The notes under the pieces are model-generated. The model had not been told where the DNA came from, did no database searches, and saw only the letters and a list, made by a program, of their open reading frames with translations. The position numbers and the translations under genes were made by a program. Below are positions 26,670-39,794 of a DNA stretch of 64,000 bases, in pieces. Location: assembly GCA_942486035.1 (NCBI GenBank), contig CALNXK010000031.1:3096001-3160000 (forward strand), given 5' to 3'. How positions within the stretch are numbered: position 1 is the first letter of the stretch; each line of letters opens with the position of its first letter. The stretch comes from Porites lobata (lineage: Eukaryota; Cnidaria; Anthozoa; Scleractinia; Poritidae).

Positions 26670-27812
26670 GTAGAGGGGCAGGTAGAGGGGGGTAGGTAGA
26701 TAGGTAGAGGGCGGAGGGTTGGGAGGGGGAAGGGAAGGGAAGGGAAGGGGAAAGGGAGGGGGGGTCTAGCCTGCGAGCAAGGTCTCTTGCTGCCGGGATT
26801 GGGGGGAGGGTTGGGTGGGGTGGGGCAGTGAGAGACCTTGCTCGCAGGTTAGACCCGGGGAGGGTTTTGCTGCTCAGCAAAATTTTTTTTCTTCTTACTT
26901 TTATAAAATTCTTGACTCAAAAAAAGCACTTTTAGAAAAGGATGCATTCACGTAAGAAAAAAACGGGAAAAAAAGGACGTGTGCGAAGAAACAAGCGAAA
27001 TTTATGATTAAACATTTGTCATTACTTAGGATCAACTTCTCCACACTTTTTCGCACATTCAACTTCGCGAGTTAGTCTACTTATAATACGTTCCTTTTCT
27101 TTAATGCAGTGGATAAACAGACCATGAAGTTCCAAACTGCTCTTCGTCTGAAGTTGGAGAATTTTCTTTATTGGTCATGGACCTTGGGGACATTTGACAG
27201 CCTGATTTTAAGACTGGATTGGAAATAGCTTGAATTACGTAACCTTGCCTGCGAAAGAAACACCACCTGATGGAATTACTAATCGTCAATAGGCCGGGCA
27301 AACAATGTTTGTTTGGTTCATCCTGTCAAGTGACTTTTGGGTCAAGTTGGAAACTGATGGAGATCTCCTGAAATGTCCCTGGGACTCTTGTGATGTCTCA
27401 AGTAAGAGGATGTAAGTATATTTCATTCTGGAAAAAAAAGTCTTTTAGCTGCCTTAGGACACGAAGGATATCACCTTGTTTTGATCCTTCAGGCTGATTT
27501 CACGATTCTATCACAAGTTTTCGGTCGCATCGGTAGCATTTTAGTATGATTTACCGTGCTTACCAGATTCAGACTAGTGTTCTGTAGTTGCCTAGTTAGA
27601 GAAGAACGCTTTTTCTTGTTGTCGAAGGGTCACACTGCTGGCTGCAAATCTATTAAATACGTCTCTTACTGGAATCAGACCCTTCAACAATCACAAAAAC
27701 TCAGTTTTCATTGTACAATCAAAGACGACTATAGCCCCTCGCCGTACCTAGTTTTAACAAGAAAAAAAACCCTTCGAGAAAAGCATTAGTTATATTTAGA
27801 ATAAGTAGTCAT
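25202..27812 (+). repeat. array unit 10 (type A, block II)
   Basis: 2611 bp. tRNA-like element 26302-26389, GATA tract 26579-26669, hairpin 26764-26854. Except for a few homopolymers it is nearly indistinguishable from units 6 and 8. Confidence 0.95.
26302..26389 (+). repeat. tRNA-derived element, copy 10
   Basis: 88 nt, unchanged A and B boxes. Confidence 0.7.
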
Positions 27813-28124
27813 CAACTTAGAATTGAAACAGGTAGATACGAAAACATTCCTCGCAATGAAAGGATATGTCACTTTTGTACAAGTAACTGCAGCAAAATCG
27901 AAGATGAAAATCATTTCTTACTAGATTGTAAGGCTTATTCTCAGATCAGAGACATATTTTTCTCCAAACTAGAAACTAAAATACCTGACTTCAAATCACT
28001 TTCACACGATACTTTAATATCTCTTCTTATGAATTCTTCTGATTATTTAATTAACTGTCAATTAGTTTCATTTATCTCGCAATGCTTTGAATTAAGAACC
28101 AAATTAATATCAATGAATGAATGA
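27556..28124 (+). pseudogene. LINE RT C-terminal fragment, copy 11 (one frameshift)
   Basis: Two extra A in AGAAAAAAAACCC (near 27765) shift the frame. Copy 12 has the same lesion, so the two share a recent ancestor. Confidence 0.75.
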
Positions 28125-29193
28125 ACGAGAACTGTAACGTTTTGTAACGTTTTGTTTGGCACGTACTAATTAGTTGAATTAGTACTTAAATCTAGACTAA
28201 TAGCTCAGTGCAATACTGTAATTCCTTTATGGTCATGCAAATAAAGCTTTTGGTGTTGTTGTTATTAAAAGTGACATAACCTTCGCGTTTTTCATTTATA
28301 CGATCACTTTTGCTTGTTGCAGGAACGCTTGTAAATGGCGTGAGATTAACATGCACATTCTCCATACTCATTCCTTTACCGTTCATCTGGCGCTAACGAG
28401 GAGAATTTGATTAGAAATCATAATGTTTTTTTCGCTGCTGAGCAGTTTCCTCTATTTTCAGCCTTTTATGATTGATACTGTTCAGTGGTGGGATATATAG
28501 CGAGGAATGTAAATTGATGTTGATCACTGTTAACCGTACAAAAACTGTTTCTTGTGATCACCGACTGAAAGCAAACGCACCGACGGACATTTCAAGTATT
28601 TCAATATTATACAAAACTTCCAGCTAAAATCAAAATTGCCCGTCGGAAAAACGTGAAAGCGCTAAGTGCTTTTTTAAATGTACGAGTGGTCAGAAAGATA
28701 CAAGAATCCTGATTAAAAAGAAACTTTCGCAAAGCCGAGAAGGCTACAGTTTCCATTATGTTTGGTAAACTTTGGTTTGTTTTGGTTCTTGGACCTGTGG
28801 GACCTCAGGGACCTCTGGGCCGAAGGTTCATGATGTCATTATTTTCAACAGCCAATCAGGGGCAAGAATTTGATTTGCATATGAATAACATACCAAAAAA
28901 CCATTGAATTTGTAACCAAGCCGGGATAGCGCAATTGGCATAAGCATTGAATTGGTAATTAACTGGCAAACAAAGAGGTGACGGGTTCGAATCCCGCCTG
29001 ATTAGCATAAAAAAGGGAAAAAAAAGAATAAAATCGCGGCTTGGATCTGGGAGGGCTTGGGGCGAGGAGAGGGAAGAAAAAAGGCCTTGGGAAGGGTATG
29101 GGAAGCGGGAGTTGGTACACCGGCCCGGGGGCGGGCCGGGGGGGGGGGGAGGAGGGGGCAGGCGGAGGGAAGGTAGGTAGATAGGTAGAGGGG

Positions 29194-29288
<95 letters not shown>

Positions 29289-30432
29289 GGAGGGGCAGGT
29301 AGAGGGGGGGGGGTAGATAGGTAGAGGGCGGAGGGTTGGGAGGGGAAGGAAGGGAAGGGAAGGGGAAGGGGAGGGGGGTCTAGCCTGCGAGCAAGGTCTC
29401 TTGCTGCCGGGATTGGGGGAGGGTTGGGTGGGGTGGGGCAGTGAGAGACCTTGCTCGCAGGTTAGACCCGGGGAGGGTTTTGCTGCTCAGCAAAATTTTT
29501 TTTTTTTCTTCTTACTTTTATAAAATTCTTGACTCAAAAAAAAAGCACTTTTAGAAAAGGATGCATTCACGTAAGAAAAAAACGGGAAAAAAAGGACGTG
29601 TGCGAAGAAACAAGCGAAATTTATGATTAAACATTTGTCATTACTTAGGATCAACTTCTCCACACTTTTTCGCACATTCAACTTCGCGAGTTAGTCTACT
29701 TATAATACGTTCCTTTTCTTTAATGCAGTGGATAAACAGACCATGAAGTTCCAAACTGCTCTTCGTCTGAAGTTGGAGAATTTTCTTTATTGGTCATGGA
29801 CCTTGGGGACATTTGACAGCCTGATTTTAAGACTGGATTGGAAATAGCTTGAATTACGTAACCTTGCCTGCGAAAGAAACACCACCTGATGGAATTACTA
29901 ATCGTCAATAGGCCGGGCAAACAATGTTTGTTTGGTTCATCCTGTCAAGTGACTTTTGGGTCAAGTTGGAAACTGATGGAGATCTCCTGGAAATGTCCCT
30001 GGGACTCTTGTGATGTCTCAAGTAAGAGGATGTAAGTATATTTCATTCTGGAAAAAAAAGTCTTTTAGCTGCCTTAGGACACGAAGGATATCACCTTGTT
30101 TTGATCCTTCAGGCTGATTTCACGATTCTATCACAAGTTTTCGGTCGCATCGGTAGCATTTTAGTATGATTTACCGTGCTTACCAGATTCAGACTAGTGT
30201 TCTGTAGTTGCCTAGTTAGAGAAGAACGCTTTTTCTTGTTGTCGAAGGGTCACACTGCTGGCTGCAAATCTATTAAATACGTCTCTTACTGGAATCAGAC
30301 CCTTCAACAATCACAAAAACTCAGTTTTCATTGTACAATCAAAGACGACTATAGCCCCTCGCCGTACCTAGTTTTAACAAGAAAAAAAACCCTTCGAGAA
30401 AAGCATTAGTTATATTTAGAATAAGTAGTCAT
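27813..30432 (+). repeat. array unit 11 (type A, block II)
   Basis: 2620 bp. tRNA-like element 28920-29007, GATA tract 29194-29288, hairpin 29378-29467. It carries a private short duplication of GTAACGTTTT in the LINE 3' UTR (about 28134-28155). Confidence 0.95.
28920..29007 (+). repeat. tRNA-derived element, copy 11
   Basis: 88 nt, unchanged A and B boxes. Confidence 0.7.
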
Positions 30433-30744
30433 CAACTTAGAATTGAAACAGGTAGATACGAAAACATTCCTCGCAATGAAAGGATATGTCACTTTTGTAC
30501 AAGTAACTGCAGCAAAATCGAAGATGAAAATCATTTCTTACTAGATTGTAAGGCTTATTCTCAGATCAGAGACATATTTTTCTCCAAACTAGAAACTAAA
30601 ATACCTGACTTCAAATCACTTTCACACGATACTTTAATATCTCTTCTTATGAATTCTTCTGATTATTTAATTAACTGTCAATTAGTTTCATTTATCTCGC
30701 AATGCTTTGAATTAAGAACCAAATTAATATCAATGAATGAATGA
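30176..30744 (+). pseudogene. LINE RT C-terminal fragment, copy 12 (one frameshift)
   Basis: Same two-A gain as copy 11 (near 30385). It is the last copy with the type A SNCSKIED finger loop. Confidence 0.75.
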
Positions 30745-31809
30745 ACGAGAACTGTAACGTTTTGTAATGTTTGGCACGTACTAATTAGTTGAATTAGTAC
30801 TTAAATTTAGACTAATAGCTCAGTGCAATACTGTAATTCCTTTATGGTCATGCAAATAAAGCTTTTGGTGTTGTTGTTATTAAAAGTGACATAACCTTCG
30901 CGTTTTTCATTTATACGATCACTTTTGCTTGTTGCAGGAACGCTTGTAAAATGGCGTGAGATTAACATGCACATTCTCCATACTCATTCCTTTACCGTTC
31001 ATCTGGCGCTAACGAGGAGAATTTGATTAGAAATCACAATGTTTTTCGTTGCTGAGCAGTTTCCTCTATTTTCAGCCTTTTATGATTGATACTGTTCACT
31101 GGTGGGATATATAGCGAGAATGTAAATTGATGTTGATCACTGTTAACCGTACAAAAACTGTTTCTTGTGATCACCGACTGAAAGCAAACGCACCGACGGA
31201 CATTTCAAGTATTTCAATATTATACAAAACTTACAGCTAAAATCAAAATTGCCCGTCGGAAAAACGTGAAAGCGCTAAGTGCTTTTTTAAATGTACGAGT
31301 GGTCAGAAAGATACAAGAATCCTAATTAAAAAGAAGCTTTCGCAAAGCCGAGAAGGCTACAGTTTCCATTATGTTTGGTAAACTTTGGTTTGTTTTGGTT
31401 CTTGGACCTGTGGGACCTCAGGGACCTCTGGGCCGAAGGTTCATGATGTCATTATTTTCAACAGCCAATCAGGGGCAAGAATTTGATTTGCATATGAATA
31501 ACATACCAAAAACCATTGAATTTGTAACCAAGCCGGGATAGCGCAATTGGCATAAGCATTGAATTGGTAATTAACTGGCAAACAAAGAGGTGACGGGTTC
31601 GAATCCCGCCTGATTAGCATAAAAAGGAAAAAAAAAGAATAAAATCGCGGCTTGGATCTGGGAGGGCTTGGGGCGAGGAGAGGGAAGAAAAAAAGGCCTT
31701 GGGAAGGGTATGGGAAGCGGGAGTTGGTGGTACACCGCCCGGGGGCGGGCCAGGGGGAGGGGGCAGGGAGGGGGGCAGGCGGGAGGGAAGTAGGTAGATA
31801 GGTAGAGGG

Positions 31810-31889
<80 letters not shown>

Positions 31890-33033
31890 GATAGGTAGAG
31901 GGGCAGGTAGGGGGGGGTAGGTAGATAGGTAGAGGGGGAGGGTTGGGAGGGGAAGGGAAGGGAAGGGAAGGGAAGGGGAGGGGGGGTCTAGCCTGCGAGC
32001 AAGGTCTCTTGCTGCCGGGATTGGGGGAGGGTTGGGTGGGGTGGGGCAGTGAGAGACCTTGCTCGCAGGTTAGACCCGGGAGGGTTTTGCTGCTCAGCAA
32101 AATTTTTTTTTCTTCTTACTTTTATAAAATTCTTGACTCAAAAAAGCACTTTTAGAAAAGGATGCATTCACGTAAGAAAAAAACGGGAAAAAAAGGACGT
32201 GTGCGAAGAAACAAGCGAAATTTATGATTAAACATTTGTCATTACTTAGGATCAACTTCTCCACACTTTTTCGCACATTCAACTTCGCGAGTTAGTCTAC
32301 TTATAATACGTTCCTTTTCTTTAATGCAGTGGATAAACAGACCATGAAGTTCCAAACTGCTCTTCGTCTGAAGTTGGAGAATTTTCTTTATTGGTCATGG
32401 ACCTTGGGGACATTTAACAGCCTGATTTTAAGACTGGATTGGAAATAGCTTGAATTACGTAACCTTGCCTGCGAAAGAAACACCACCTGATGGAATTACT
32501 AATCGTCAATAGGCCGGGCAAACAATGTTTGTTTGGTTCATCCTGTCAAGTGACTTTTGGGTCAAGTTGGAAACTGATGGAGATCTCCTGGAAATGTCCC
32601 TGGGACTCTTGTGATGTCTCAAGTAAGAGGATGTAAGTATATTTCATTCTGGAAAAAAAGTCTTTTAGCTGCCTTAGGACACGAAGGATATCACCTTGTT
32701 TTGATCCTTCAGGCTGATTTCACGATTCTATCACAAGTTTTCGGTCGCATCGGTAGCATTTTAGTATGATTTACCGTGCTTTCCAGATTCAGACTAGTGT
32801 TCTGTAGTTGCCTAGTTAGAGAAGAACGCTTTTTTTTTTTGTTGTCGAAGGGTCACACTGCTGGCTGCAAATCTATTAAATACGTCTCTTACTGGAATCA
32901 GACCCTTCAACAATCACAAAAACTCAGTTTTTATTGTACGATCAAAGACGACTATAGCCCCTCGCCGTACCTAGTTTTAACAAGAAAAAACGCTTCGAGA
33001 AAAGCATTAGTTAGATTTAGAACAAGTAGTCAT
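30433..33033 (+). repeat. array unit 12 (mosaic of types A and B)
   Basis: 2601 bp. tRNA-like element 31532-31619, GATA tract 31811-31894 with two irregular steps, hairpin 31986-32075 with the type A arm. Type B bases (TTCACTGGTGGG, GCGAGAATG, CTTACAGC, AAGAAGCTTTC) sit among type A bases (ACCAAGCC, GATCTGGG, CTTATAATACG). This is the left half of the A/B transition. Confidence 0.95.
31532..31619 (+). repeat. tRNA-derived element, copy 12
   Basis: 88 nt, with the type A upstream context ACCAAGCC. Confidence 0.7.
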
Positions 33034-33338
33034 CAACTTAGAATTGAAACAGGTAGATACGAAAACATTCCTCGCAATGAAAGGATATGTCACTTTTGTA
33101 CAAGTAACAAAATCGAAGATGAAAATCATTTCTTACTAGATTGTAAGGCTTATTCTCAGATCAGAGACATATTTTCTCCAAACTAGAAACTAAAATACCT
33201 GACTTCAAATCACTTTCACACGATACTTTAATATCTCTTCTTATGAATTTTTCTGATTATTTAATTAACTGTCAATTAGTTTCATTTATCTCGCAATGCT
33301 TTGAATTAAGAACCAAATTAATATCAATGAATGAATGA
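32776..33338 (+). pseudogene. LINE RT C-terminal fragment, copy 13 (A/B hybrid, frameshift)
   Basis: The 5' part lacks the 31-bp type B segment (type A), but the finger has the 6-bp type B deletion (SNKIED). A T-run expansion adds one Phe near 32830. Loss of one T near 33175 shifts the frame. Confidence 0.75.
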
Positions 33339-34130
33339 ATGAATGAATGAGAACTGTAACGTTTTGTAATGTTTTGCACGTACTAATTAGTTGAATTAGT
33401 ACTTAAATTTAGACTAATAGCTTTTGCAATACTGTAATTCCTTTATGGTCATGCAAATAAAGCTTTTGGTGTTGTTGTTATTAAAAGTGACATAACCTTC
33501 GCGTTTTCATTTATAAGATCACTTTTGCTTGTTGCAGGAACGCTTGTAAATGGCGTGAGATTAACATGCACATTCTCCATACTCATTCCTTTACCGTTCA
33601 TCTGGCGCTAACGAGGAGAATTTGATTAGAAATCACAATGTTTTTCGTTGCTGAGCAGTTTCCTCTATTTTCAGCCTTTTATGATTGATACTGTTCACTG
33701 GTGGGATATATAGCGAGAATGTAAATTGATGTTGATCACTTTTAACCGTACAAAAACTGTTTCTTGTGATCACCGACTGAAAGGAAACGCACCGACGGAC
33801 ATTTCAAGTATTTCAATATTATACAAAACTTCCAGCTAAAATCAAAATTGCCCGTCGGAAAAACGTGAAAGCGCTAAGTGCTTTTTTAAATGTACGAGTG
33901 GTCAGAAAGATACAAGAATCCTGATTAAAAAGAAACTTTCAAAAGCCGACAAGGCTACAGTTTCCATTATGTTTGGTAAACTTTGGTTTGTTTTGGTTCT
34001 TGGACCTGTGGGACCTCAGGGACCTCTGGGCCGAAGGTTCATGATGTCATTATTTTCAACAGCCAATCAGGGGCAAGAATTTGATTTGCATATGAATAAC
34101 ATACAAAAAAACCATTGAATTTGTAACCGA

Positions 34131-34218
34131 GCCGGGATAGCGCAATTGGCATAAGCATTGAATTGGTAATTAACTGGCAAACAAAGAGGTGACGGGTTCG
34201 AATCCCGCCTGATTAGCA
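34131..34218 (+). repeat. tRNA-derived element, copy 13
   Basis: 88 nt, the first with the type B upstream context ACCGAGCC. Confidence 0.7.
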
Positions 34219-34404
34219 TAAAAAAGGAAAAAAAAAAGAATAAAATCGCGGCTTGGTTCTGGGAGGGCTTGGGGCGAGGAGAGGGAAGAAAAAAGGCCTT
34301 GGGAAGGGTATGGGAAGCGGGAGTTGGTACACCGGCCCGGGGGCGGGCCGGGAGGAGGGCAGGGAGAGGGGGGCAGGCGGGAGGGGGTAGGTAGATAGAT
34401 AGAG

Positions 34405-34512
34405 GATAGATAGATAGATAGGATAGATAGGATAGATAGGATAGATAGGATAGATAGGATAGATAGGATAGATAGGATAGATAGGATAGATAGGATAGAT
34501 AGGATAGATAGG
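34405..34512 (+). repeat. 9-bp microsatellite (GATAGATAG)n
   Basis: After a short GATA stretch the period changes to 9 bp, GATAGATAG, repeated about ten times. Every other unit with this tract has plain 4-bp GATA steps. It probably arose by one-base loss in a GATA pair followed by expansion. Confidence 0.9.
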
Positions 34513-35400
34513 TAGGTAGAGGGGGATAGGTAGATAGGTAGGGGCGGAGGGGGGAGGGGGGGAAGGGAAGGGAAGGGAAGGGGAAGGGAAGGGAAAGGGA
34601 GGGGGGTCTAGCCTGCGAGCAAGGTCTCTTGCTGCCGGGATTGGGGGAGGGTTGGGTGGGGTGGGGCAGTGAGAGACCTTGCTCGCAGGCTAGACCCGGG
34701 AGGGTTTTGCTGCTCAGCAAAATTTTTTTTTTCTTACTTTTATAAAATTCTTGACTCAAAATAAGCACTTTTAGAAAAGGATGCATTCACGTAAGAAAAA
34801 AGCGGGAAAAAAAACGACGTGTGCGAAGAAACAAGCGAAATTTATGATTAAACATTTGTCATTACTTAGGATCAACTTCTCCACACTTTTTCCCACATTC
34901 AACTTCGCGAGTTAGTCTACTTATAGTACGTTCCTTTTCTTTAATGCAGTGGATAAACAGACCATGAAGTTCCAAACGGCTCTTCGTCTGAAGTTGGAGA
35001 ATTTTCTTTATTGGTCATTGACCTTGGGGACATTTAACAGCCTGATTTTAAGACTGGATTGGAAATAGCTTGAATTACGTAACCTTGCCTGCGAAAGAAA
35101 CACGACCTGATGGAATTACTAATCGTCAATAGGCCGGGCAAACAATGTTTGTTTGGTTCATCTTGTCAAGTGACTTTGGGTCAAGTTGGAAACTGATGGA
35201 GATCTCCTGAAAATGTCCCTGGGACTCTTGTGATGTCTCAAGTAAGAGGATGTAAGTATATTTCATTCTGGAAAAAAGTCTTTTAGCTGCCTTAGGACAC
35301 GAAGGATATCACCTTGTTTTGATCCTTCAGGCTGATTTCACGATTCTATCACAAGTTTTCGGTCGCATCGGTAGCATTTTAGTATGATTTACCGTGCTAC

Positions 35401-35986
35401 TTGCAGATTTCCTATTGCAGTTATAAGGGTACCAGATTCAGACTAGGGTACTGTAGTTGCCTAGTTAGAGAAGAACGCTTTTTCTCGTTGTCGAAGGGTC
35501 ACATTGCTGGCTCCAAATCTATTAAATACGTCTCTTACTGGAATCAGACCCTTCAACAATCACAAAAACGCAGTTTTTATTGTACAATCAAAGACGACTA
35601 TAGCCCCTCGCCGTACCTAGCTTTAACAAGAAAAAACCCTTCGAGAAAAGCATTAGTTAGATTTAGAATAAGTAGTCATCAACTTAGAATTGAAACAGGT
35701 AGATACGAAAACATTCCTCGCAATGAAAGGATATGTCACTTTTGTACAAGTAACAAAAATCGAAGATGAAAATCATTTCTTACTAGATTGTAAGGCTTAT
35801 TCTCAGATCAGAGACATATTTTTCTCCAAACTAGAAACTAAAATACCTGACTTCAAATCACTTTCACACGATACTTTAATATCTCTTCTTATGAATTCTT
35901 CTGATTATTTAATTAACTGTCAATTAGTTTCATCTATCTCGCAATGCTTTGAATTAAGAACCAAATTAATATCAATGAATGAATGA
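35401..35986 (+). pseudogene. LINE RT C-terminal fragment, copy 14 (type B, frameshift)
   Basis: First copy with the 31-bp type B 5' segment. An extra A in GTAACAAAAATCG (near 35758) shifts the frame in the middle of the finger. Confidence 0.75.
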
Positions 35987-37058
35987 ATGAATGAATGAGA
36001 ACTGTAACGTTTTGTAATGTTTTGCACGTACTAATTAGTTGAATTAGTACTTAATTTTAGACTAATAGCTTTTGCAATACTGTAATTCCTTTATGGTCAT
36101 GCAAATAAAGCTTTTGGTGTTGTTGTTATTAAAAGTGACATAACCTTCGCGTTTTCCATTTATAAGATCACTTTTGCTTGTTGCAGGAACACTTGTAAAT
36201 GGCGTGAGATTAACATGCACATTCTCCATACTCATTCCTTTACCGTTCATCTGGCGCTAACGAGGAGAATTTGATTAGAAATCCCAACGTTTTTCGTTGC
36301 TGAGCAGTTTCCTCTATTTTCAGCCTTTTTCATGATTGATACCGTTCACTGGTGGGATATATAGCGAGAATGTAAATTGATGTTGATCACTTTTAACCGT
36401 ACAAAAACTGTTTCTTGTGATCACCGACTGAAAGCAAACGCACCGACGAACATTTCAAGTATTTCAATATTATACAAAACTTACAGCTAAAATCAAAATT
36501 GCCCGTCGGAAAAACGTGAAAGCGCTAAGTGCTTTTTAAATGTACTAGTGGTCAGAAAGATACAAGAATCCTGATTAAAAAGAAGCTTTCAAAGCCGACA
36601 AGGCTACAGTTTCCATTATGTTTGGTAAACTTTGGTTTGTTTTGGTTCTTGGACCTGTGGGACCTCAGGGACCTCTGGGCCGAAGGTTCATGATGTCATT
36701 ATTTTCAACAGCCAATCAGGGGCAAGAATTTGATTTGCATATGAATAACATACAAAAAACCATTGAATTTGTAACCGAGCCGGGATAGCGCAATTGGCAT
36801 AAGCATTGAATTGGTAATTAACTGGCAAACAAAGAGGTGACGGGTTCGAATCCCGCCTGATTAGCATAAAAAGGAAAAAAAAAAAAAAAAATAAAATCGC
36901 GGCTTGGTTCTGGGAGGGCTTGGGGCGAGGAGAGGGGAAGAAAAAGGCCTTGGGAAGGGTATGGGAAGCGGGAGTTGGTACACCGGCCCGGGGCGGGCCG
37001 GGAGGAGGGCAGGGAGAGGGGGGGCAGGCGGGAGGGGGTAGGTAGATAGGTAGAGGGG

Positions 37059-37153
<95 letters not shown>

Positions 37154-38340
37154 GTAGATAGGTAGAGGGTAGGTAGGGGGGGGGGGTAGGGGGATAGGTA
37201 GAGGGTAGAGGGCGGAGGGGTGGGGGGGGGGAAGGGAAGGGAAGGGAAAGGGGGAAAGGGGGGTCTAGCCTGCGAGCAAGGTCTCTTGTGGCCGGGATTG
37301 GGGGAGGGTTGGGTGGGGTGGGGCAGTAAGAGACCTTGCTAGCAGGCTAGACCCGGGGAGGGTTTTGCTGCTCAGCACAATTTTTTTTCTTCTTACTTTT
37401 ATAAAATTCTTGACTCAAAATAAGCACTTTTAGAAAAGGATGCATTCACGTAAGAAAAAAAACGGGAAAAAAGGACGTGTGCGAAGAAACAAGCGAAATT
37501 TATGATTAAACATTTGTCATTACTTAGGATCAACTTCTCCACACTTTTTTTTCCACATTCAACTTCGCGAGTTAGTCTACTTATAGTACGTTCCTTTTCT
37601 TTAATGCAGTGGATAAACAGACCATGAAGTTCCAAACTGCTCTTCGTCTGAAGTTGGAGAATTTTCTTTATTGGTCATTGACCTTGGGGACATTTAACAG
37701 CCTGATTTTAAGACTGGATTGGAAATAGCTTGAATTACGTAACCTTGCCTGCGAAAGAAACACGACCTGATGGAATTACTAATCGTCAATAGGCCGGGCA
37801 AACAATGTTTGTTTGGTTCATCTTGTCAAGTGACTTTTGGGTCAAGTTGGAAACTGATGGAGATCTCCTGGAAATGTCCCTGGGACTCTTGTGATGTCTC
37901 AAGTAAGAGGATGTAAGTATATTTCATTCTGGAAAAAAGTCTTTTAGCTGCCTTAGGACACGAAGGATATCACCTTGTTTTGATCCTTCAGGCTGATTTC
38001 ACGATTCTATCACAAGTTTTCGGTCGCATCGGTAGCAGTTTAGTATGATTTACCGTGCTACTTGCAGATTTCCTATTGCAGTTATAAGGCTACCAGATTC
38101 AGACTAGGGTACTGTAGTTGCCTAGTTAGAGAAGAACGCTTTTTCTTGTTGTCGAAGGGTCACATTGCTGGCTCCAAATCTATTAAATACGTCTCTTACT
38201 GGAATCAGACCCTTCAACAATCACAAAAACGCAGTTTTTATTGTACAATCAAAGACGACTATAGCCCCTCGCCGTACCTAGCTTTAACAAGAAAAAACCC
38301 TTCGAGAAAAGCATTACTTAGATTTAGAATAAGTAGTCAT
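35690..38340 (+). repeat. array unit 14 (type B, block III)
   Basis: 2651 bp. tRNA-like element 36779-36866, GATA tract 37059-37162, hairpin 37263-37352. The right arm has an extra mismatch (TTGCTAGCAGG for TTGCTCGCAGG). Confidence 0.95.
36779..36866 (+). repeat. tRNA-derived element, copy 14
   Basis: 88 nt, unchanged A and B boxes. Confidence 0.7.
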
Positions 38341-38646
38341 CAACTTAGAATTGAAACAGGTAGATACGAAAACATTCCTCGCAATGAAAGGATATGTCAC
38401 TTTTGTACAAGTAACAAAATCGAAGATGAAAATCATTTCTTACTAGATTGTAAGGCTTATTCTCAGATCAGAGACATATTTTTCTCCAAACTAGAAACTA
38501 AAATACCTGACTTCAAATCACTTTCACACGATACTTTAATATCTCTTCTTATGAATTCTTCTGATTATTTAATTAACTGTCAATTAGTTTCATCTATCTC
38601 GCAATGCTTTGAATTAAGAACCAAATTAATATCAATGAATGAATGA
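38062..38646 (+). pseudogene. LINE RT C-terminal fragment, copy 15 (type B, open, 194 codons)
   Basis: Open over 194 codons. The 5' end is extended by the 31-bp type B segment and the finger loop is two residues shorter (SNKIED). The first codon is TTG, not ATG. As in type A, no catalytic RT motif is present. Confidence 0.75.
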
Positions 38647-39756
38647 ATGAATGAATGAATGAGAACTGTAACGTTTTGTAATGTTTTGCACGTACTAATT
38701 AGTTGAATTAGTACTTAATTTTAGACTAATAGCTTTTGCAATACTGTAATTCCTTTATGGTCACGCAAATAAAGCTTTTGGTGTTGTTGTTATTAAAAGT
38801 GACATAACCTTCGCGTTTTCCATTTATAAGATCACTTTTGCTTGTTGCAGGAACACTTGTAAATGGCGTGAGATTAACATGCACATTCTCCATACTCATT
38901 CCTTTACCGTTCATCTGGCGCTAACGAGGAGAATTTGATTAGAAATCCCAACGTTTTTCGTTGCTGAGCAGTTTCCTCTATTTTCAGCCTTTTATGATTG
39001 ATACCGTTCACTGGTGGGATATATAGCGAGAATGTAAATTGATGTTGATCACTTTTAACCGTACAAAAACTGTTTCTTGTGATCACCGACTGAAAGCAAA
39101 CGCACCGACGGACATTTCAAGTATTTCAATATTATACAAAACTTACAGCTAAAATCAAAATTGCCCGTCGGAAAAACGTGAAAGCGCTAAGTGCTTTTTA
39201 AATGTACTAGTGGTCAGAAAGATACAAGAATCCTGATTAAAAAGAAGCTTTCGCAAAGCCGACAAGGCTACAGTTTCCATTATGTTTGGTAAACTTTGGT
39301 TTGTTTTGGTTCTTGGACCTGTGGGACCTCAGGGACCTCTGGGCCGAAGGTTCATGATGTCATTATTTTCAACAGCCAATCAGGGGCAAGAATTTGATTT
39401 GCATATGAATAACATACAAAAAAAACCATTGAATTTGTAACCGAGCCGGGATAGCGCAATTGGCATAAGCATTGAATTGGTAATTAACTGGCAAACAAAG
39501 AGGTGACGGGTTCGAATCCCGCCTGATTAGCACAAAAAAGGAAAAAAAAAGAATAAAATCGCGGCTTGGTTCTGGGAGCGGCTTGGGGCGAGGAGAGGGA
39601 AGAAAAAAGGCCTTGGGAAGGGTATGGGAAGCGGGAGTTGGTACACCGGCCCGGGGGCGGGCCGGGAGGAGGGGGAGGGGGGGGGGGGCAGGCGGGAGGG
39701 GGGGGTAGGTAGATAGGTAGAGGGGTAGGTAGATAGATAGATAGATAGATAGATAG

Positions 39757-39794
<38 letters not shown>

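Larger units (their letters stand above)
33034..35689 (+). repeat. array unit 13 (mosaic; 9-bp microsatellite)
   Basis: 2656 bp. tRNA-like element 34131-34218, hairpin 34606-34695 with a perfectly paired type B arm. The usual (GATA)n is replaced by about ten GATAGATAG repeats (34405-34512). Some type A bases remain (CTTCCAGC, GAAACTTTC, TACGAGTGG) among type B ones (ACCGAGCC, GTTCTGGG). Confidence 0.95.
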
